From Yoonia ponticola (lineage in GTDB: Bacteria; Pseudomonadota; Alphaproteobacteria; Rhodobacterales; Rhodobacteraceae), in contig NZ_JACIJM010000003.1 in the NCBI RefSeq assembly GCF_014199395.1, positions 124,001-188,000 of the forward strand: a stretch of 64,000 nucleotides of DNA, given 5' to 3'. The notes below the pieces were generated by a model. That model worked only from the letters and a program-made list of their open reading frames with translations. It was not told the DNA's origin and made no database searches. Position numbers and translations under genes: made by a program. Shown here piece by piece: positions 26,954-36,057 of this stretch (the first letter of the stretch is position 1; the number at the start of each line of letters is the position of its first letter).

Positions 26954-27718
26954 ATGTCACAAACGATCCGCCACCCCGAAATACTCGAAATTACCCGCAA
27001 AGTTGGTAAGGTCACAGTCGAAGGGTTGGCCGCGCATTTTGACGTCACGCTACAGACCATCAGGCGCGATCTCAAGGATTTGGCAGAGGCGGGCCGCTTG
27101 GAACGGGTTCACGGCGGTGCGGTGCTGCCATCAGCCACCACGAACATCGGCTACGAAGACCGCAGGCGATTGAATGCAAACGCGAAAACGGCAATGGCCC
27201 GCGCTTGTGCCGCGCAAATCCCCGAGAATTGCACGATTTTCCTGAACATCGGCACCAGTACCGAAGCCGTTGCACATGAATTGTGCCATCACCGCGACCT
27301 TCTGGTTGTCACCAACAACATGAATGTCGCCAATATTCTGTCGCAGAACCGCGATTGCGACGTGATCGTAACGGGTGGCACATTACGCAAGTCCGACGGT
27401 GGGTTGATCGGCGACGTCACAACAAACATGATCCGCCAGTTCAAATTCGATATCGGCGTCATCGGGTGTTCGGCGCTTGATCTGGACGGCGATATTCTGG
27501 ACTTTGACCTTCAGGAAGTTGGGGTCAGCCGGACAATTCTCGAACAATCTCGCAAGACGATCCTGATTGCGGACCACTCCAAATTCAAACGGGCGGCGCC
27601 TGCACGGATCGCATCGCTGGCCAAAATCGATACATTTGTGACTGACCGTCCAGTGAACGACATTTTGGATAAACGGTGCGCACAGTGGGAAACCGAAATT
27701 CTGGTTGCTGGCGCATAA
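26954..27718 (+). CDS. glpR: DeoR/GlpR-family transcriptional repressor
   Basis: This is a 254-residue DeoR-type repressor. The N-terminal HTH holds VTVEGLAAHFDVTLQTIRRD (about residues 18-37), followed by the ERVHGGAVLPS linker. The sugar-isomerase-like effector domain carries NIGTSTEAVAHEL and the VTGGTLRKSDGGLIG phosphate-binding segment. AAGGG stands 5 bases before the ATG. Divergence from the glycerol ABC operon supports glycerol-3-phosphate as inducer. Confidence 0.88.
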   Translation: MSQTIRHPEILEITRKVGKVTVEGLAAHFDVTLQTIRRDLKDLAEAGRLERVHGGAVLPSATTNIGYEDRRRLNANAKTAMARACAAQIPENCTIFLNIGTSTEAVAHELCHHRDLLVVTNNMNVANILSQNRDCDVIVTGGTLRKSDGGLIGDVTTNMIRQFKFDIGVIGCSALDLDGDILDFDLQEVGVSRTILEQSRKTILIADHSKFKRAAPARIASLAKIDTFVTDRPVNDILDKRCAQWETEILVAGA

Positions 27719-27749
27719 GCCGGACCCCGCGCGTTCATTGGTGTAACGA

Positions 27750-27851
27750 TTGACTAATACTGGGTGGATGCCTAGCGTTATCACCATGATGGTTCATACA
27801 GATCAGTTCCGGTTTCCACTGCTCAACCGCCCGCGTCCCCGGGTGGTCTAG
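27750..27851 (+). promoter_or_regulatory. Promoter with possible leaderless 20-codon ORF upstream of rnk
   Basis: TTGACT (27750-27755), a 17-bp gap and TAGCGT (27773-27778) form a sigma70-like promoter. The expected start site falls at or next to the ATG at 27786/27789. From 27789 a frame of 20 codons (MVHTDQFRFPLLNRPRPRVV) runs to a TAG at 27849-27851, which sits inside the perfect dyad GTCTAG-GG-CTAGAC (27846-27859). No ribosome site precedes it. The -10 match is weak, so this is tentative. Confidence 0.35.
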
Positions 27852-27999
27852 GGCTAGACGCGCCTGCCTGACCTTCTGGGGTTTCCTTACAATTTAAAAC
27901 TTGGGTCACGCGATATCCGCGAGGGGCCAAACTTACGTTCAACACCCTGCCCTTGGCGGTGTTCCGCAATCCAATCATTCAACATAAAGAGTTCATGCC

Positions 28000-28431
28000 A
28001 TGTCGACACCTTCTGAGACCAGCAAAAAACTAACCAAGCTGAACCCCAAAGTTGTGATCAGCAGCGCTGACCTGACCCACCTCGAAGACTTGGCGGACAG
28101 CATGATGCGGCGCCAGCCAGCCCTTGCGGATCGCCTGCTCACGGAAATCAGCCGCGCCCGTATCGTAGACGCCACCAAAGTGCGCGGCGACGTGGTCACG
28201 ATGGGCAGCACCGTCACCTACCGCGACGAAACAACCGCGCAGGAAAAAACCGTCACGCTGGTCTACCCCGAAGATGCGGATATCGCGCAACTGCGCGTCT
28301 CGGTTATGACACCCATCGGGGTCGCCTTGCTGGGGCTATCCGAAGGTGCCAGTTTTGACTGGGACACGCTGAACGACCAACGCCGGATTCTAACGATCCT
28401 GAAAGTCGCACAGCCCGCGATAAACACCTAA
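28000..28431 (+). CDS. rnk: Rnk-type nucleoside diphosphate kinase regulator (GreA/GreB family)
   Basis: This 143-residue protein has a short N-terminal helical part (KVVISSADLTHLEDLADSMM) and a C-terminal GreA/GreB FKBP-like domain (about 55-135), with MGSTVTYRDETT and VSVMTPIGVALLGLSEGASF. Rnk binds RNA polymerase near the secondary channel and in E. coli affects nucleoside diphosphate kinase levels. It lacks the long coiled coil of GreA. It follows a 280-bp leader region with a possible upstream peptide. Confidence 0.85.
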   Translation: MSTPSETSKKLTKLNPKVVISSADLTHLEDLADSMMRRQPALADRLLTEISRARIVDATKVRGDVVTMGSTVTYRDETTAQEKTVTLVYPEDADIAQLRVSVMTPIGVALLGLSEGASFDWDTLNDQRRILTILKVAQPAINT

Positions 28432-28507
28432 TGACAGCGCACATGCCACGTGCACTCAAACGGCGCATGACCTACAAGGCAGACTTTAACATGGCAAAAA
28501 TCAGAAT

Positions 28508-29122
28508 ATGAAACAGGTTGCTCGGGAACTGCGCATTGATTTCGCAGGCGGCGCGGTTGCGCATCGGTTGCGTTTTGGTGGCGGGCGCGGACAACCGCTG
28601 GCCAAAGCGATGGGATTGCGCGACGGCAAGACGCCAACGATCGTTGATGCGACGGCGGGCCTTGGTCGCGATTCATTTCTGCTGGCGTCGCTCGGTGCGC
28701 AAGTCACGCTGATCGAGCGGTCAGAGAAAATGCATGCATTGTTGGCTGATGCCATGGACCGCGCTGCAAAAGAAGGCGGCGAGCTTGGTGAAATTATCGG
28801 ACGCATGACACTGCTGCTGGGCGACGCAAAGGACCTGTTGCCCCAACTCACCACAGATGCGGTCCTCATCGACCCAATGCATCCCGTGCGCAAAAGTTCG
28901 GCCCTCGTAAAGCTAGAATTACGCCAAGTCCGCGACATTGTCGGTACGGACGACGACGCGCCAGAACTGATGCGCCTAGCACTAAAAACGGCAGGGTCCA
29001 GAGTCGTGCTGAAATGGCCTGCAAAGGCCGATCCCATCGCGGATATCGAAAAATGCTCTTACCAGATATTCGGAAAAACCACGCGCTATGATGTTTGGAC
29101 CGTGGGACAGAATAAACAATAG
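28508..29122 (+). CDS. rsmJ: 16S rRNA m2G1516 methyltransferase RsmJ
   Basis: This is a SAM-dependent methyltransferase of 204 residues. It contains IDFAGGAVAHRLRFGGGRGQ, the SAM loop DATAGLGRDSFLLASLGA and the catalytic DPMHP motif, a combination diagnostic for RsmJ. It methylates N2 of G1516 in 16S rRNA. It is shorter at the N-terminus than the E. coli protein (about 250 residues). No convincing ribosome site precedes the ATG. Confidence 0.9.
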   Translation: MKQVARELRIDFAGGAVAHRLRFGGGRGQPLAKAMGLRDGKTPTIVDATAGLGRDSFLLASLGAQVTLIERSEKMHALLADAMDRAAKEGGELGEIIGRMTLLLGDAKDLLPQLTTDAVLIDPMHPVRKSSALVKLELRQVRDIVGTDDDAPELMRLALKTAGSRVVLKWPAKADPIADIEKCSYQIFGKTTRYDVWTVGQNKQ

Positions 29123-29434
29123 CGACGCCGATAAAACCTTATTCAAGCAGCGCCAATTTACCCCGCAGACAATCTCTCGTCATCAATGATGAAGTCTCAC
29201 GCCACGACCTCATGGTCTGGATCACTGCAAGTCTCTGCCGCGCGGCATATGATCGACGATGAACCGAAACCACGCTTTTCGTGACGTGTCCGGTGGCAGC
29301 AGTCATTCATTTGACTCGCGACGTCGTTCGCTCGGCTTTGACGTTAAAAAATATATCCCAGCCCGAACGCCCTCGCCCAAACAACCACACTCAAAAGCGC
29401 AGCTATTTGGGCAAGTCACTCGCTGGATTAACGG
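29123..29434. other. Convergent intergenic region, no gene seen
   Basis: This 312-bp stretch separates the ends of rsmJ and the GAF-protein gene. I found no credible coding frame, tRNA, or hairpin with a T tract. Confidence 0.5.
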
Positions 29435-29920
29435 TCAGTCTGCTTGCGCAAATCGAAGTGCGGCCTTGGCTGGTCCCGACAGGATATCTTGGGTTTGTGT
29501 GACGCGCTCGGGGGTGTAGTAGCCTTCTTCGTGCAAAATATTGACCGTTGCTGCGAGTTCACCGTCGATCAGGATTGGAAGGTTAATGACCGAACCGCAA
29601 CCCAATTTCCCGATCAGTTCGGAATCTGGAAATACCTTAGCAATGTCTTCCAAGGTATTGGCGACGAAGGTTTCTTTGCGCTCGTGAACCTGTTCAAACC
29701 AGCTGTTGATCGTGATCGGTTTTGTGCCGGATGTCGGATAATTCTCGGCGTCATCCGTATAGGCGCGGCGGGCCAGCATTGCGTCCATGTCGACGGTCAT
29801 CACTGTGAACAGTTTCGCGCCGACGGTGGCTTTGGCCAAAACGCACAGCGCCTCAAAAGCTTCGGTTTCTGTTTTGGCTGAGGACAGTGCAGTCTCAAAA
29901 TTGGTCAGAGCGGCGTTCAT
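29435..29920 (-). CDS. GAF domain protein at the end of the peptide ABC operon
   Basis: The 161-residue protein is essentially a single GAF domain, with LFTVMTVDMDAMLARRAYTD, a central NTLEDIAKVFPD segment and the strand-turn CGSVINLPILIDGELAATVN. GAF domains bind small ligands or cyclic nucleotides. The ATG overlaps the preceding ATPase stop by 4 bp, with AGGAAA upstream, so it is translated with the transporter. It may sense or modify the transported substrate. The ligand is unknown. Confidence 0.8.
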   Translation of the reverse strand: MNAALTNFETALSSAKTETEAFEALCVLAKATVGAKLFTVMTVDMDAMLARRAYTDDAENYPTSGTKPITINSWFEQVHERKETFVANTLEDIAKVFPDSELIGKLGCGSVINLPILIDGELAATVNILHEEGYYTPERVTQTQDILSGPAKAALRFAQAD

Positions 29921-30672
29921 AAGGTTTCCTTGTATTTCGGGTTTCCGCCGGATGCGGCGTAAAGCGTTTGTGTGTAGGGATCGGTGAAACTGCCATCGTG
30001 CAAGGCCGTGGCTGGTGCGATTTCCACCACCCGACCCTTGTTCATCACGGCCATGCGGTCGCACATGAAACTGACCACGGGCAGATTGTGCGTCACCATC
30101 AGATAGGTCAGCCCTTGCTCGCGGCGCAAGCGTTTGAGCAGGTTCAGAATTTCAGCTTGCACCGACACGTCTAGCGCAGATGTTGGCTCGTCGAGCAGCA
30201 TCACTTTGGGTTCCAACATCAGCGCCCGCGCGATTGCGACCCGTTGGCGTTGGCCGCCTGACATCTGGTGCGGGAACCGGAACCGGAACCGTTGATCCAG
30301 ACCAACAGCCGCCAGCATGTCGATCACGCGGGCATTGCGGTTGCCCAATCCGTGGATCATCAAAGGTTCTGACAACACCGTATCAACTGATTTGCGGGGA
30401 TGCAGTGACCCGTAAGGGTCTTGGAACACCATCTGGCAACGGGTTGCGAAATCGTGGTCTACTTTGTGGCCTCGGGGCGCCCCGAGCAGCGAAATCTCAC
30501 CAGTCCAATCAGGGGCAAGCCCTGCAATCGCCTTGAGGACGGTGGATTTACCAGAGCCACTCTCGCCAACCAGCGCAAAGCTCTCGCCCTCGGCCACCTC
30601 GATATTCACGCCTTGCACAACCTTGGTCGTGCCATAGGAAATATCGAGGTTCTTAAGTGAAATCGCGCTCAT
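29917..30672 (-). CDS. Peptide-type ABC transporter ATPase (DppF-like)
   Basis: This is a 251-residue ATPase with Walker [10 protein letters not shown], signature [15 protein letters not shown], Walker [13 protein letters not shown] and H-loop MVTHNLPVV, all canonical. The [12 protein letters not shown] segment after the Q-loop is typical of dipeptide/oligopeptide ATPases. I start at the ATG overlapping the previous stop by 4 bp; 57 upstream in-frame residues lie within the neighbouring gene. It lacks the usual C-terminal Cys-containing oligopeptide domain, so it is a short version. Confidence 0.87.
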   Translation of the reverse strand: MSAISLKNLDISYGTTKVVQGVNIEVAEGESFALVGESGSGKSTVLKAIAGLAPDWTGEISLLGAPRGHKVDHDFATRCQMVFQDPYGSLHPRKSVDTVLSEPLMIHGLGNRNARVIDMLAAVGLDQRFRFRFPHQMSGGQRQRVAIARALMLEPKVMLLDEPTSALDVSVQAEILNLLKRLRREQGLTYLMVTHNLPVVSFMCDRMAVMNKGRVVEIAPATALHDGSFTDPYTQTLYAASGGNPKYKETL

Positions 30673-31505
30673 GTGCCGCTCCATGCTGTGCGATCCAACA
30701 CCGGAAGTTCGTCGCGGGTTTCTTCCATCTGGGGAACCGCTGCCAATAGACCGCGGGTGTAGGGATGCGTGGCTTTGTGCAGGTCGCGTGCATCGCAGCT
30801 TTCGACAACTTCGCCAGCGTGCATCACTAAAATTCGGTCGCAATAGCGCGCAACGAGGTTCAGGTCGTGGGAGATCAGGATCAATCCCATCCCCTTATTT
30901 TTGACGAGCTCGTCAATTAAATCAAGCACTTGGGCTTGTACAGAGACATCCAGCGCCGATGTCGGCTCGTCTGCGATCAAAAGATCGGGCTGCGGGATCA
31001 GCATCATCGCGATCATGATCCGTTGGCCCATGCCACCCGACACCTCGTGAGGATACATTTTGACGACACGCGCGGGGTCATTGATCCGCACGGCCTCAAG
31101 CATCTCGATCACCCGTGCTGCAATATCTTTACGGGCAATGCGTTCATGCGTCTTCAGCGCCTCAGCGATCTGATCACCAATGGTCATCACAGGATTAAGC
31201 GAAAATTTCGGGTCCTGCATAATCATCGAAATCCGTGCGCCGCGCACCTTGCGCATGGCGCGTTCGGACAACGCCTGCAGATCATCCCCGTCGAACATCA
31301 GCTTATCGGCAACCTGCCGGCCCGGACTACGGATCAACCGCAAAATCGCCCGTCCGGTCATGGATTTGCCAGAGCCACTTTCGCCGACAATCCCCAGACG
31401 TTCGCGGCCCAGCGTGAACGTCAGCCCTTTGACGACATCAACGCGCCCAGCGGGGGTCGGGAAACTGACCCGCAGATTCTCCACATCAAGCAAAGTGTCG
31501 GTCAT
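30669..31505 (-). CDS. Peptide-type ABC transporter ATPase (DppD-like)
   Basis: This is a 278-residue nucleotide-binding subunit with Walker [12 protein letters not shown], the DPKFSLNPVMTIGDQI segment, signature VSGGMGQRIMIAMML (Met-Gly in place of Gly-Gln), Walker [13 protein letters not shown] and H-loop ILISHDLNLV. The C-terminal HPYTRGLLAAVPQM is characteristic of DppD/OppD proteins. Its start overlaps the DppC-like permease stop by 4 bp. Confidence 0.88.
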   Translation of the reverse strand: MTDTLLDVENLRVSFPTPAGRVDVVKGLTFTLGRERLGIVGESGSGKSMTGRAILRLIRSPGRQVADKLMFDGDDLQALSERAMRKVRGARISMIMQDPKFSLNPVMTIGDQIAEALKTHERIARKDIAARVIEMLEAVRINDPARVVKMYPHEVSGGMGQRIMIAMMLIPQPDLLIADEPTSALDVSVQAQVLDLIDELVKNKGMGLILISHDLNLVARYCDRILVMHAGEVVESCDARDLHKATHPYTRGLLAAVPQMEETRDELPVLDRTAWSGT

Positions 31506-32407
31506 GATTTGCCCTCCTGTTTAGGGTCCAGCACATCGCGCAGACCATCACCGAGAAAACAAAACCCAAGAGACACAAGGATAATGGCAATACCGGGCAT
31601 CGTCGCCACCCACCATTGATCAAGGATGAACGTGCGACCACGCGAAATCATCGCACCCCATTCTGGCAACGGCGGCTGTGCGCCCAGCCCCAGAAACCCA
31701 AGGCCAGCAGCTGTCAGAATGATCCCCGCCATATCAAGCGTGACGCGCACAATCATCGACGAGGTACACAGCGGCAGCACATGGCGCATGATGATCCGTG
31801 TGTGCGACGCACCCACAAGCCGTGTCGCGGCGATGAATTCCGAATTGCGAAAGGTCAGCGTTTCAGCCCGTGCGATACGGGCATAGGCAGGCCAAGACGT
31901 AATAGCGATCGCGATAATCGCGTTCTCAATTCCAGGCCCGAGGGCTGCAACAAAGGCGAGTGCCAAGATCAGTTTGGGCATCGACAGAAACACATCGGTC
32001 ACGCCCATCAGCACCTTATCGGTCCAGCCGCCAAAGTAGCCTGATACGGCCCCGATGATCAGGCCCAAAGGCGCAGAAATTATCGCAACCAACGCGACAA
32101 TCATCAGCGTAATGCGTGCGCCATAAATCACGCGGCTCAGAATATCGCGGCCCAACTCGTCGGTGCCCATCCAATGCGCGGCAGAGGGTGGCAACAGCCG
32201 TGCGCCCAAATCCTGCCCTAGCGGCGAATGCGGCGCGATCCATGGTGCGAACAATGCCGCAAAGACCAGCACCAACAGGATGATCGCCCCAACAACGGCC
32301 AGCGGGTTGCGCAGCAACGCTCGCAGCATCCGGTAGCTGTTGCCGAGGTTGGCCTGCATCCGCGACTGCGGTGAATCGTCAAGTAACCAGCTTTGCATGT
32401 TTGTCAT
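31502..32407 (-). CDS. Peptide-type ABC transporter permease (DppC-like)
   Basis: This is a 301-residue permease with a cytoplasmic N-terminus, six predicted helices and MGTDELGRDILSRVIYGARI, the conserved DppC segment. The EAA loop is around FRNSEFIAATRLVGASHTRI. It pairs with the DppB-like permease encoded 12 bp upstream. Confidence 0.9.
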   Translation of the reverse strand: MTNMQSWLLDDSPQSRMQANLGNSYRMLRALLRNPLAVVGAIILLVLVFAALFAPWIAPHSPLGQDLGARLLPPSAAHWMGTDELGRDILSRVIYGARITLMIVALVAIISAPLGLIIGAVSGYFGGWTDKVLMGVTDVFLSMPKLILALAFVAALGPGIENAIIAIAITSWPAYARIARAETLTFRNSEFIAATRLVGASHTRIIMRHVLPLCTSSMIVRVTLDMAGIILTAAGLGFLGLGAQPPLPEWGAMISRGRTFILDQWWVATMPGIAIILVSLGFCFLGDGLRDVLDPKQEGKS

Positions 32408-32419
32408 GTCGCAGATCTC

Positions 32420-33463
32420 CTAGCGGCTACGCGGGTCAAGGATGCGGTACAGAACATCCGACATCTTGTTGATCAGAATGAACACGGACCCGATGACCAA
32501 CGTGGCCCCCAGCACGGCATTCATGTCGGCATTCAGCAGGGCCACGGTCAGATAATTGCCAATACCGGGCCAGCTGAACACGGTTTCAATCATCACCGAC
32601 CCTTCGAGCAGCGCCGCATATGACAGACCGATCACCGTGATCAACTGCACACGGATCGGGCGAAAGCCATGCACCCAAATGACACGCCATTCGGACACGC
32701 CTTTGACGCGGGCGGTGGTGATATATTCCTGCCCCAACTGATCCAACATAAAGCTACGGGTCATTCGCGCGATATAGGCCAGTGAAAAGAACCCGAGGAT
32801 CGTCGCAGGTAAAATCAAATGGTCCAACGCATTCCAGAACACGTCCCAATCGCCGGACAATGCGGAATCTACCAGCATCAGACCTGTGCGCTGTTCCACC
32901 AGCCCCTCGTAAAAAATATCAACGCGCCCCGGCCCCGACACCCAACCGAGCGTCGCGTAGAACAGGACAAGTCCCACAAGACCCAGCCAAAACGCAGGCA
33001 CCGAATAGCCCAGCAATGCAAAAACACGGATAATTTGATCCACCCACGTTCCCTTGCGTGCGGCAGCCCAGACGCCCAGTGGCACGCCCAACCCTACGCC
33101 AATCGCAATCCCCAGCGTCGCCATTTCCAGCGTCGCAGGGAACACCCGCGCAAGGTCGCTTGCAACAGGGCGGTTCGTCGAGACAGACCGCCCCAAATCA
33201 CCTTGGAACACGTCACCGACGTAGTTTACAAATTGTATGATCAGCGGGCGATCCAGTCCCATCGCAATCTTGGCGATATCGTATTGCTCTTGCGTGGCAC
33301 GGTCGCCGACAACAGACAGCACCGGATCAATCGGGATGACGCGACCAATGAAAAACGTGATCGCCAGCAGCCCGACAAACGTGAGCAAGGTGACAATGAC
33401 AAATTCGACCGTCGCGCGCAGGATTGCCCAGAACCGTCTGCTGGTGATCATCTGCATACTCAT
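32420..33463 (-). CDS. Peptide-type ABC transporter permease (DppB-like)
   Basis: This is a 347-residue permease with six helices, the conserved DPVLSVVGDRATQEQYD loop after helix 1, the periplasmic LGRSVSTNRPVA segment, and the C-terminal EAA loop QEYITTARVKGVSEWRVIWV. It is the first gene of the leftward transport operon and divergent from the XRE-cupin regulator, which presumably controls it. Confidence 0.9.
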   Translation of the reverse strand: MSMQMITSRRFWAILRATVEFVIVTLLTFVGLLAITFFIGRVIPIDPVLSVVGDRATQEQYDIAKIAMGLDRPLIIQFVNYVGDVFQGDLGRSVSTNRPVASDLARVFPATLEMATLGIAIGVGLGVPLGVWAAARKGTWVDQIIRVFALLGYSVPAFWLGLVGLVLFYATLGWVSGPGRVDIFYEGLVEQRTGLMLVDSALSGDWDVFWNALDHLILPATILGFFSLAYIARMTRSFMLDQLGQEYITTARVKGVSEWRVIWVHGFRPIRVQLITVIGLSYAALLEGSVMIETVFSWPGIGNYLTVALLNADMNAVLGATLVIGSVFILINKMSDVLYRILDPRSR

Positions 33464-33617
33464 GGGCGCGGCCTTTCGTGATAGTTGGCAAGCCTCAGAT
33501 GGCCGGCGCCACCGGTTTATGGGTTTCTCACATCATTTTTCACCCCGTTCTGACACGCCAAAGCGCACAACAGGGATCGAGATTCCTGCGCACAGTTGGA
33601 AACATTTTTTATCTGAA

Positions 33618-33652
33618 TGCAAATAATTTTTTGTGTTGCACAATAATTTTTT
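33618..33652. promoter_or_regulatory. Tandem repeats and dyad in the XRE/dppB divergent promoter
   Basis: AATAATTTTTT occurs at 33622-33632 and again at 33642-33652, exactly 20 bp (two helical turns) apart. The dyad TTGTG-TTG-CACAA spans 33631-33643 between them. These are good candidates for binding by the adjacent XRE-cupin regulator and could control both divergent operons. Confidence 0.5.
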
Positions 33653-33746
33653 TTCTACAAAGCTGAGATCAGCACTGTGACACCCCCCTCGGATTCTTGA
33701 TCCCATGGGTGCGCGCTAGACGGCTAACATTGACGACAGGACCACA

Positions 33747-34364
33747 ATGAGCACGACACCAGACAAAACCGGACATCAACTCGGCGCGAAAATCCGCAAG
33801 CGCCGCAAGAAGCAAAACCTGACATTACAGGCTTTGTGTGATGCCTCCGGTGTTTCTGTGGGATACCTGAGCCAAGTGGAACGTGACAATGCGACACCGT
33901 CTTTAGGAACCTTGGCACAAATTGCCGACGCATTGGGTGTGCGGCTGGAATACTTCATCGCTTCTCACAAGCCGACAGATGGACTGACCCGTGAAGATCA
34001 CCGCCCGCGATTTGCTTTGGCGAATTCGTCACTGACTTACGAAGCTCTTGCCACAGATTTTGCAGGCTCTGAATTGTCGAGCTACCTGCTTCATGTGCCC
34101 GTCGGATATACTTCCGAGGCCGTCAGCCACGAAGGCGAAGAAATCATCTACGTCCTTGAGGGCGAGATCCAACAGACACTTGGCGATCAGGTTTTTCTCA
34201 TGAAAACAGGAGATTGCCTGCACTATAGCGGCGAGACGCCCCACACGTGGAGCAATCCGTCAGACATACCGGCGCGTATTCTTTGGACCGGAACGCTTAC
34301 GGTGCTTAGCCGCATTGGTGCGGCCAAACACCCGAAATTACCCGATGAACCAGAGGCGGTTTAA
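33747..34364 (+). CDS. XRE-family regulator with C-terminal cupin domain
   Basis: The 205-residue protein has an N-terminal helix-turn-helix (about residues 10-65: LQALCDASGVSVGYLSQVER) and a C-terminal cupin barrel (about 110-185) with EGEEIIYVLEGEIQQTLGDQ and SGETPHTWSNP. Regulators of this design (PuuR/SutR type) sense amino acids, polyamines or metals through the cupin. AGGA precedes the ATG. It is first in an operon with the binding protein and the M24 peptidase, and divergent from the permeases. Confidence 0.9.
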   Translation: MSTTPDKTGHQLGAKIRKRRKKQNLTLQALCDASGVSVGYLSQVERDNATPSLGTLAQIADALGVRLEYFIASHKPTDGLTREDHRPRFALANSSLTYEALATDFAGSELSSYLLHVPVGYTSEAVSHEGEEIIYVLEGEIQQTLGDQVFLMKTGDCLHYSGETPHTWSNPSDIPARILWTGTLTVLSRIGAAKHPKLPDEPEAV

Positions 34365-34400
34365 CCGTCCATTTAGCTAAAACCCAACAAGGAGATTTCC

Positions 34401-35990
34401 GTGAAACACCTAAAATCCACCCTCATGGCAAGCGCGCTGATCCTGCCGCTCGCGGCACCTGCCGCGTTTGCCGAAACGCCCGACGGCATGCTCGTCGTCG
34501 CCCAGAACATCGACGACATCGTCGCCATTGATCCGGCACAAGCCTACGAATTCACGTCCGGCGAACTTGTCACCAACCTGTATGATCGCCTGATCCAATA
34601 CGACGCTGAAGACACAACCGTTCTGGCCGCGGGCCTTGCGTCAAGCTGGGAAGCAGACGACGACGCCAAGACCATCACATTCACACTACGTGACGGCGCA
34701 ACTTTTGCGTCCGGCAATGCGGTCACACCCGGCGACGTGATCTATTCCTTGGGTCGTGTGATCAAGCTGAACCTGACACCTGCGTTCATCCTGACGCAGC
34801 TTGGTTGGACGCCTGAAAACGTCGACACCATGATCACAGCCGAAGGCAACACCGTCACTGTCAAATACGAGGGCGATTTTTCGTCTGCATTCGTGTTGAA
34901 CGTGTTGGCATCGCGCCCTGCCTCTATCGTTGATAGTGTTTTGGTCGCAGAAAATGCCGTCGATGGCGACTGGGGCAACGCATGGCTGAACGAAAATGCT
35001 GCGGGTTCCGGCCCGTTTGTGCTTGATAACTACTCCCCTGCCCAGTTGATCCGCCTGAGCGCCAATGAAACATATTTCAACGGCGAACCGGCCATCGAAA
35101 GCGTCATCATTCGCCATGTTGCAGAAGCCGCGACACAGCAATTGCTGCTGGAACAAGGCGACGTTGATCTGGCACGCAACCTGACACCTGATCAGATCGC
35201 GTCCCTTGATGATGACGGCATCAAAGTCGAAACCTTCCCGCAAGCCGCCGTGCATTTCCTGTCGTTCAACCAAAAGACAGACAGCCTGACTGACCCCGCG
35301 ATCTGGGAGGCTGCGCGTTACCTTGTTGATTACAAAGGCATGACCGACACGATCATCAACGGTCAAATGGAAATCCATCAGGCGTTCTGGCCAAAAGGCT
35401 TCCCAGGGTCCTACGACGAAACGCCGTTCACCTATGATCCGGAAAAAGCCAAGCAAATCCTTGCGGATGCTGGCATCGAGACCCCGATCACTGTGACGCT
35501 TGACGTGATCAACGCCCCACCCTTCACCGATATGGCGCAATCGTTGCAGGCTAGCTTTGCCGATTCAGGGATCAACTTTGAAATCCTGCCCGGCACTGGT
35601 GCGCAAGTAATCACCAAATACCGCGAACGGACCCATCAGGCGATGTTGCTGTATTGGGGCCCAGACTTCATGGACCCGCACTCAAACGCCAAAGCGTTTG
35701 CGTATAATTCCGACAACTCTGACGAGAACTATGCCGCGACAACAACATGGCGCAACGCATGGGCCGTTCCTGACGAAATGAACGCCCGCACAATGGCTGC
35801 TTTGTCAGAGGCTGATCCGGAAACACGTCTGGAAATGTACCGCGAGCTGCAACAAGACGTGCAGGAATCCTCGCCGATCGTCATCATGTTCCAAGCGGCC
35901 TATCAGGTTGCAATGGACGAAGACGTCACAGGTTACGTGAACGGCGCGACATCTGATTATGTCTACTACCGCCTTGTAAACAAAAACTAA
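34401..35990 (+). CDS. Peptide-type ABC transporter periplasmic binding protein
   Basis: This is a 529-residue SBP_bac_5 (DppA/OppA-like) receptor with a signal peptide ending LPLAAPAAFA near residue 24. It has the typical order of domains, including TITFTLRDGATFASGNAVTP early and FPGSYDETPFTYDPEKAKQI in the second half. It starts with GTG, 5 bases after AAGGAG. It lies 36 bp after the regulator gene and supplies the dppBCDF-like complex encoded divergently. Ligand could be a dipeptide or peptide-like compound. Confidence 0.9.
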   Translation: MKHLKSTLMASALILPLAAPAAFAETPDGMLVVAQNIDDIVAIDPAQAYEFTSGELVTNLYDRLIQYDAEDTTVLAAGLASSWEADDDAKTITFTLRDGATFASGNAVTPGDVIYSLGRVIKLNLTPAFILTQLGWTPENVDTMITAEGNTVTVKYEGDFSSAFVLNVLASRPASIVDSVLVAENAVDGDWGNAWLNENAAGSGPFVLDNYSPAQLIRLSANETYFNGEPAIESVIIRHVAEAATQQLLLEQGDVDLARNLTPDQIASLDDDGIKVETFPQAAVHFLSFNQKTDSLTDPAIWEAARYLVDYKGMTDTIINGQMEIHQAFWPKGFPGSYDETPFTYDPEKAKQILADAGIETPITVTLDVINAPPFTDMAQSLQASFADSGINFEILPGTGAQVITKYRERTHQAMLLYWGPDFMDPHSNAKAFAYNSDNSDENYAATTTWRNAWAVPDEMNARTMAALSEADPETRLEMYRELQQDVQESSPIVIMFQAAYQVAMDEDVTGYVNGATSDYVYYRLVNKN

Positions 35991-35997
35991 ACAAACT

Positions 35998-36023
35998 CAG
36001 GTCGCCGCAATCGTGGCGGCCTG
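35998..36023 (+). promoter_or_regulatory. Stem-loop after the binding-protein gene
   Basis: CAGGTCGCC pairs with GGCGGCCTG (one T-G wobble) around an 8-base loop just after the stop codon. A T run follows only seven bases later. It may give partial termination or protect the abundant binding-protein message before the peptidase gene. Confidence 0.55.
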
Positions 36024-36057
36024 AACACCCTTTTTCCTATATTTTCCGGAGCCTATC

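Noticed and set aside
29259..29519. 86-codon rightward frame in the gap after rsmJ
   Set aside because: It extends antisense into the GAF-protein gene, has no ribosome site, and the product is low-complexity.
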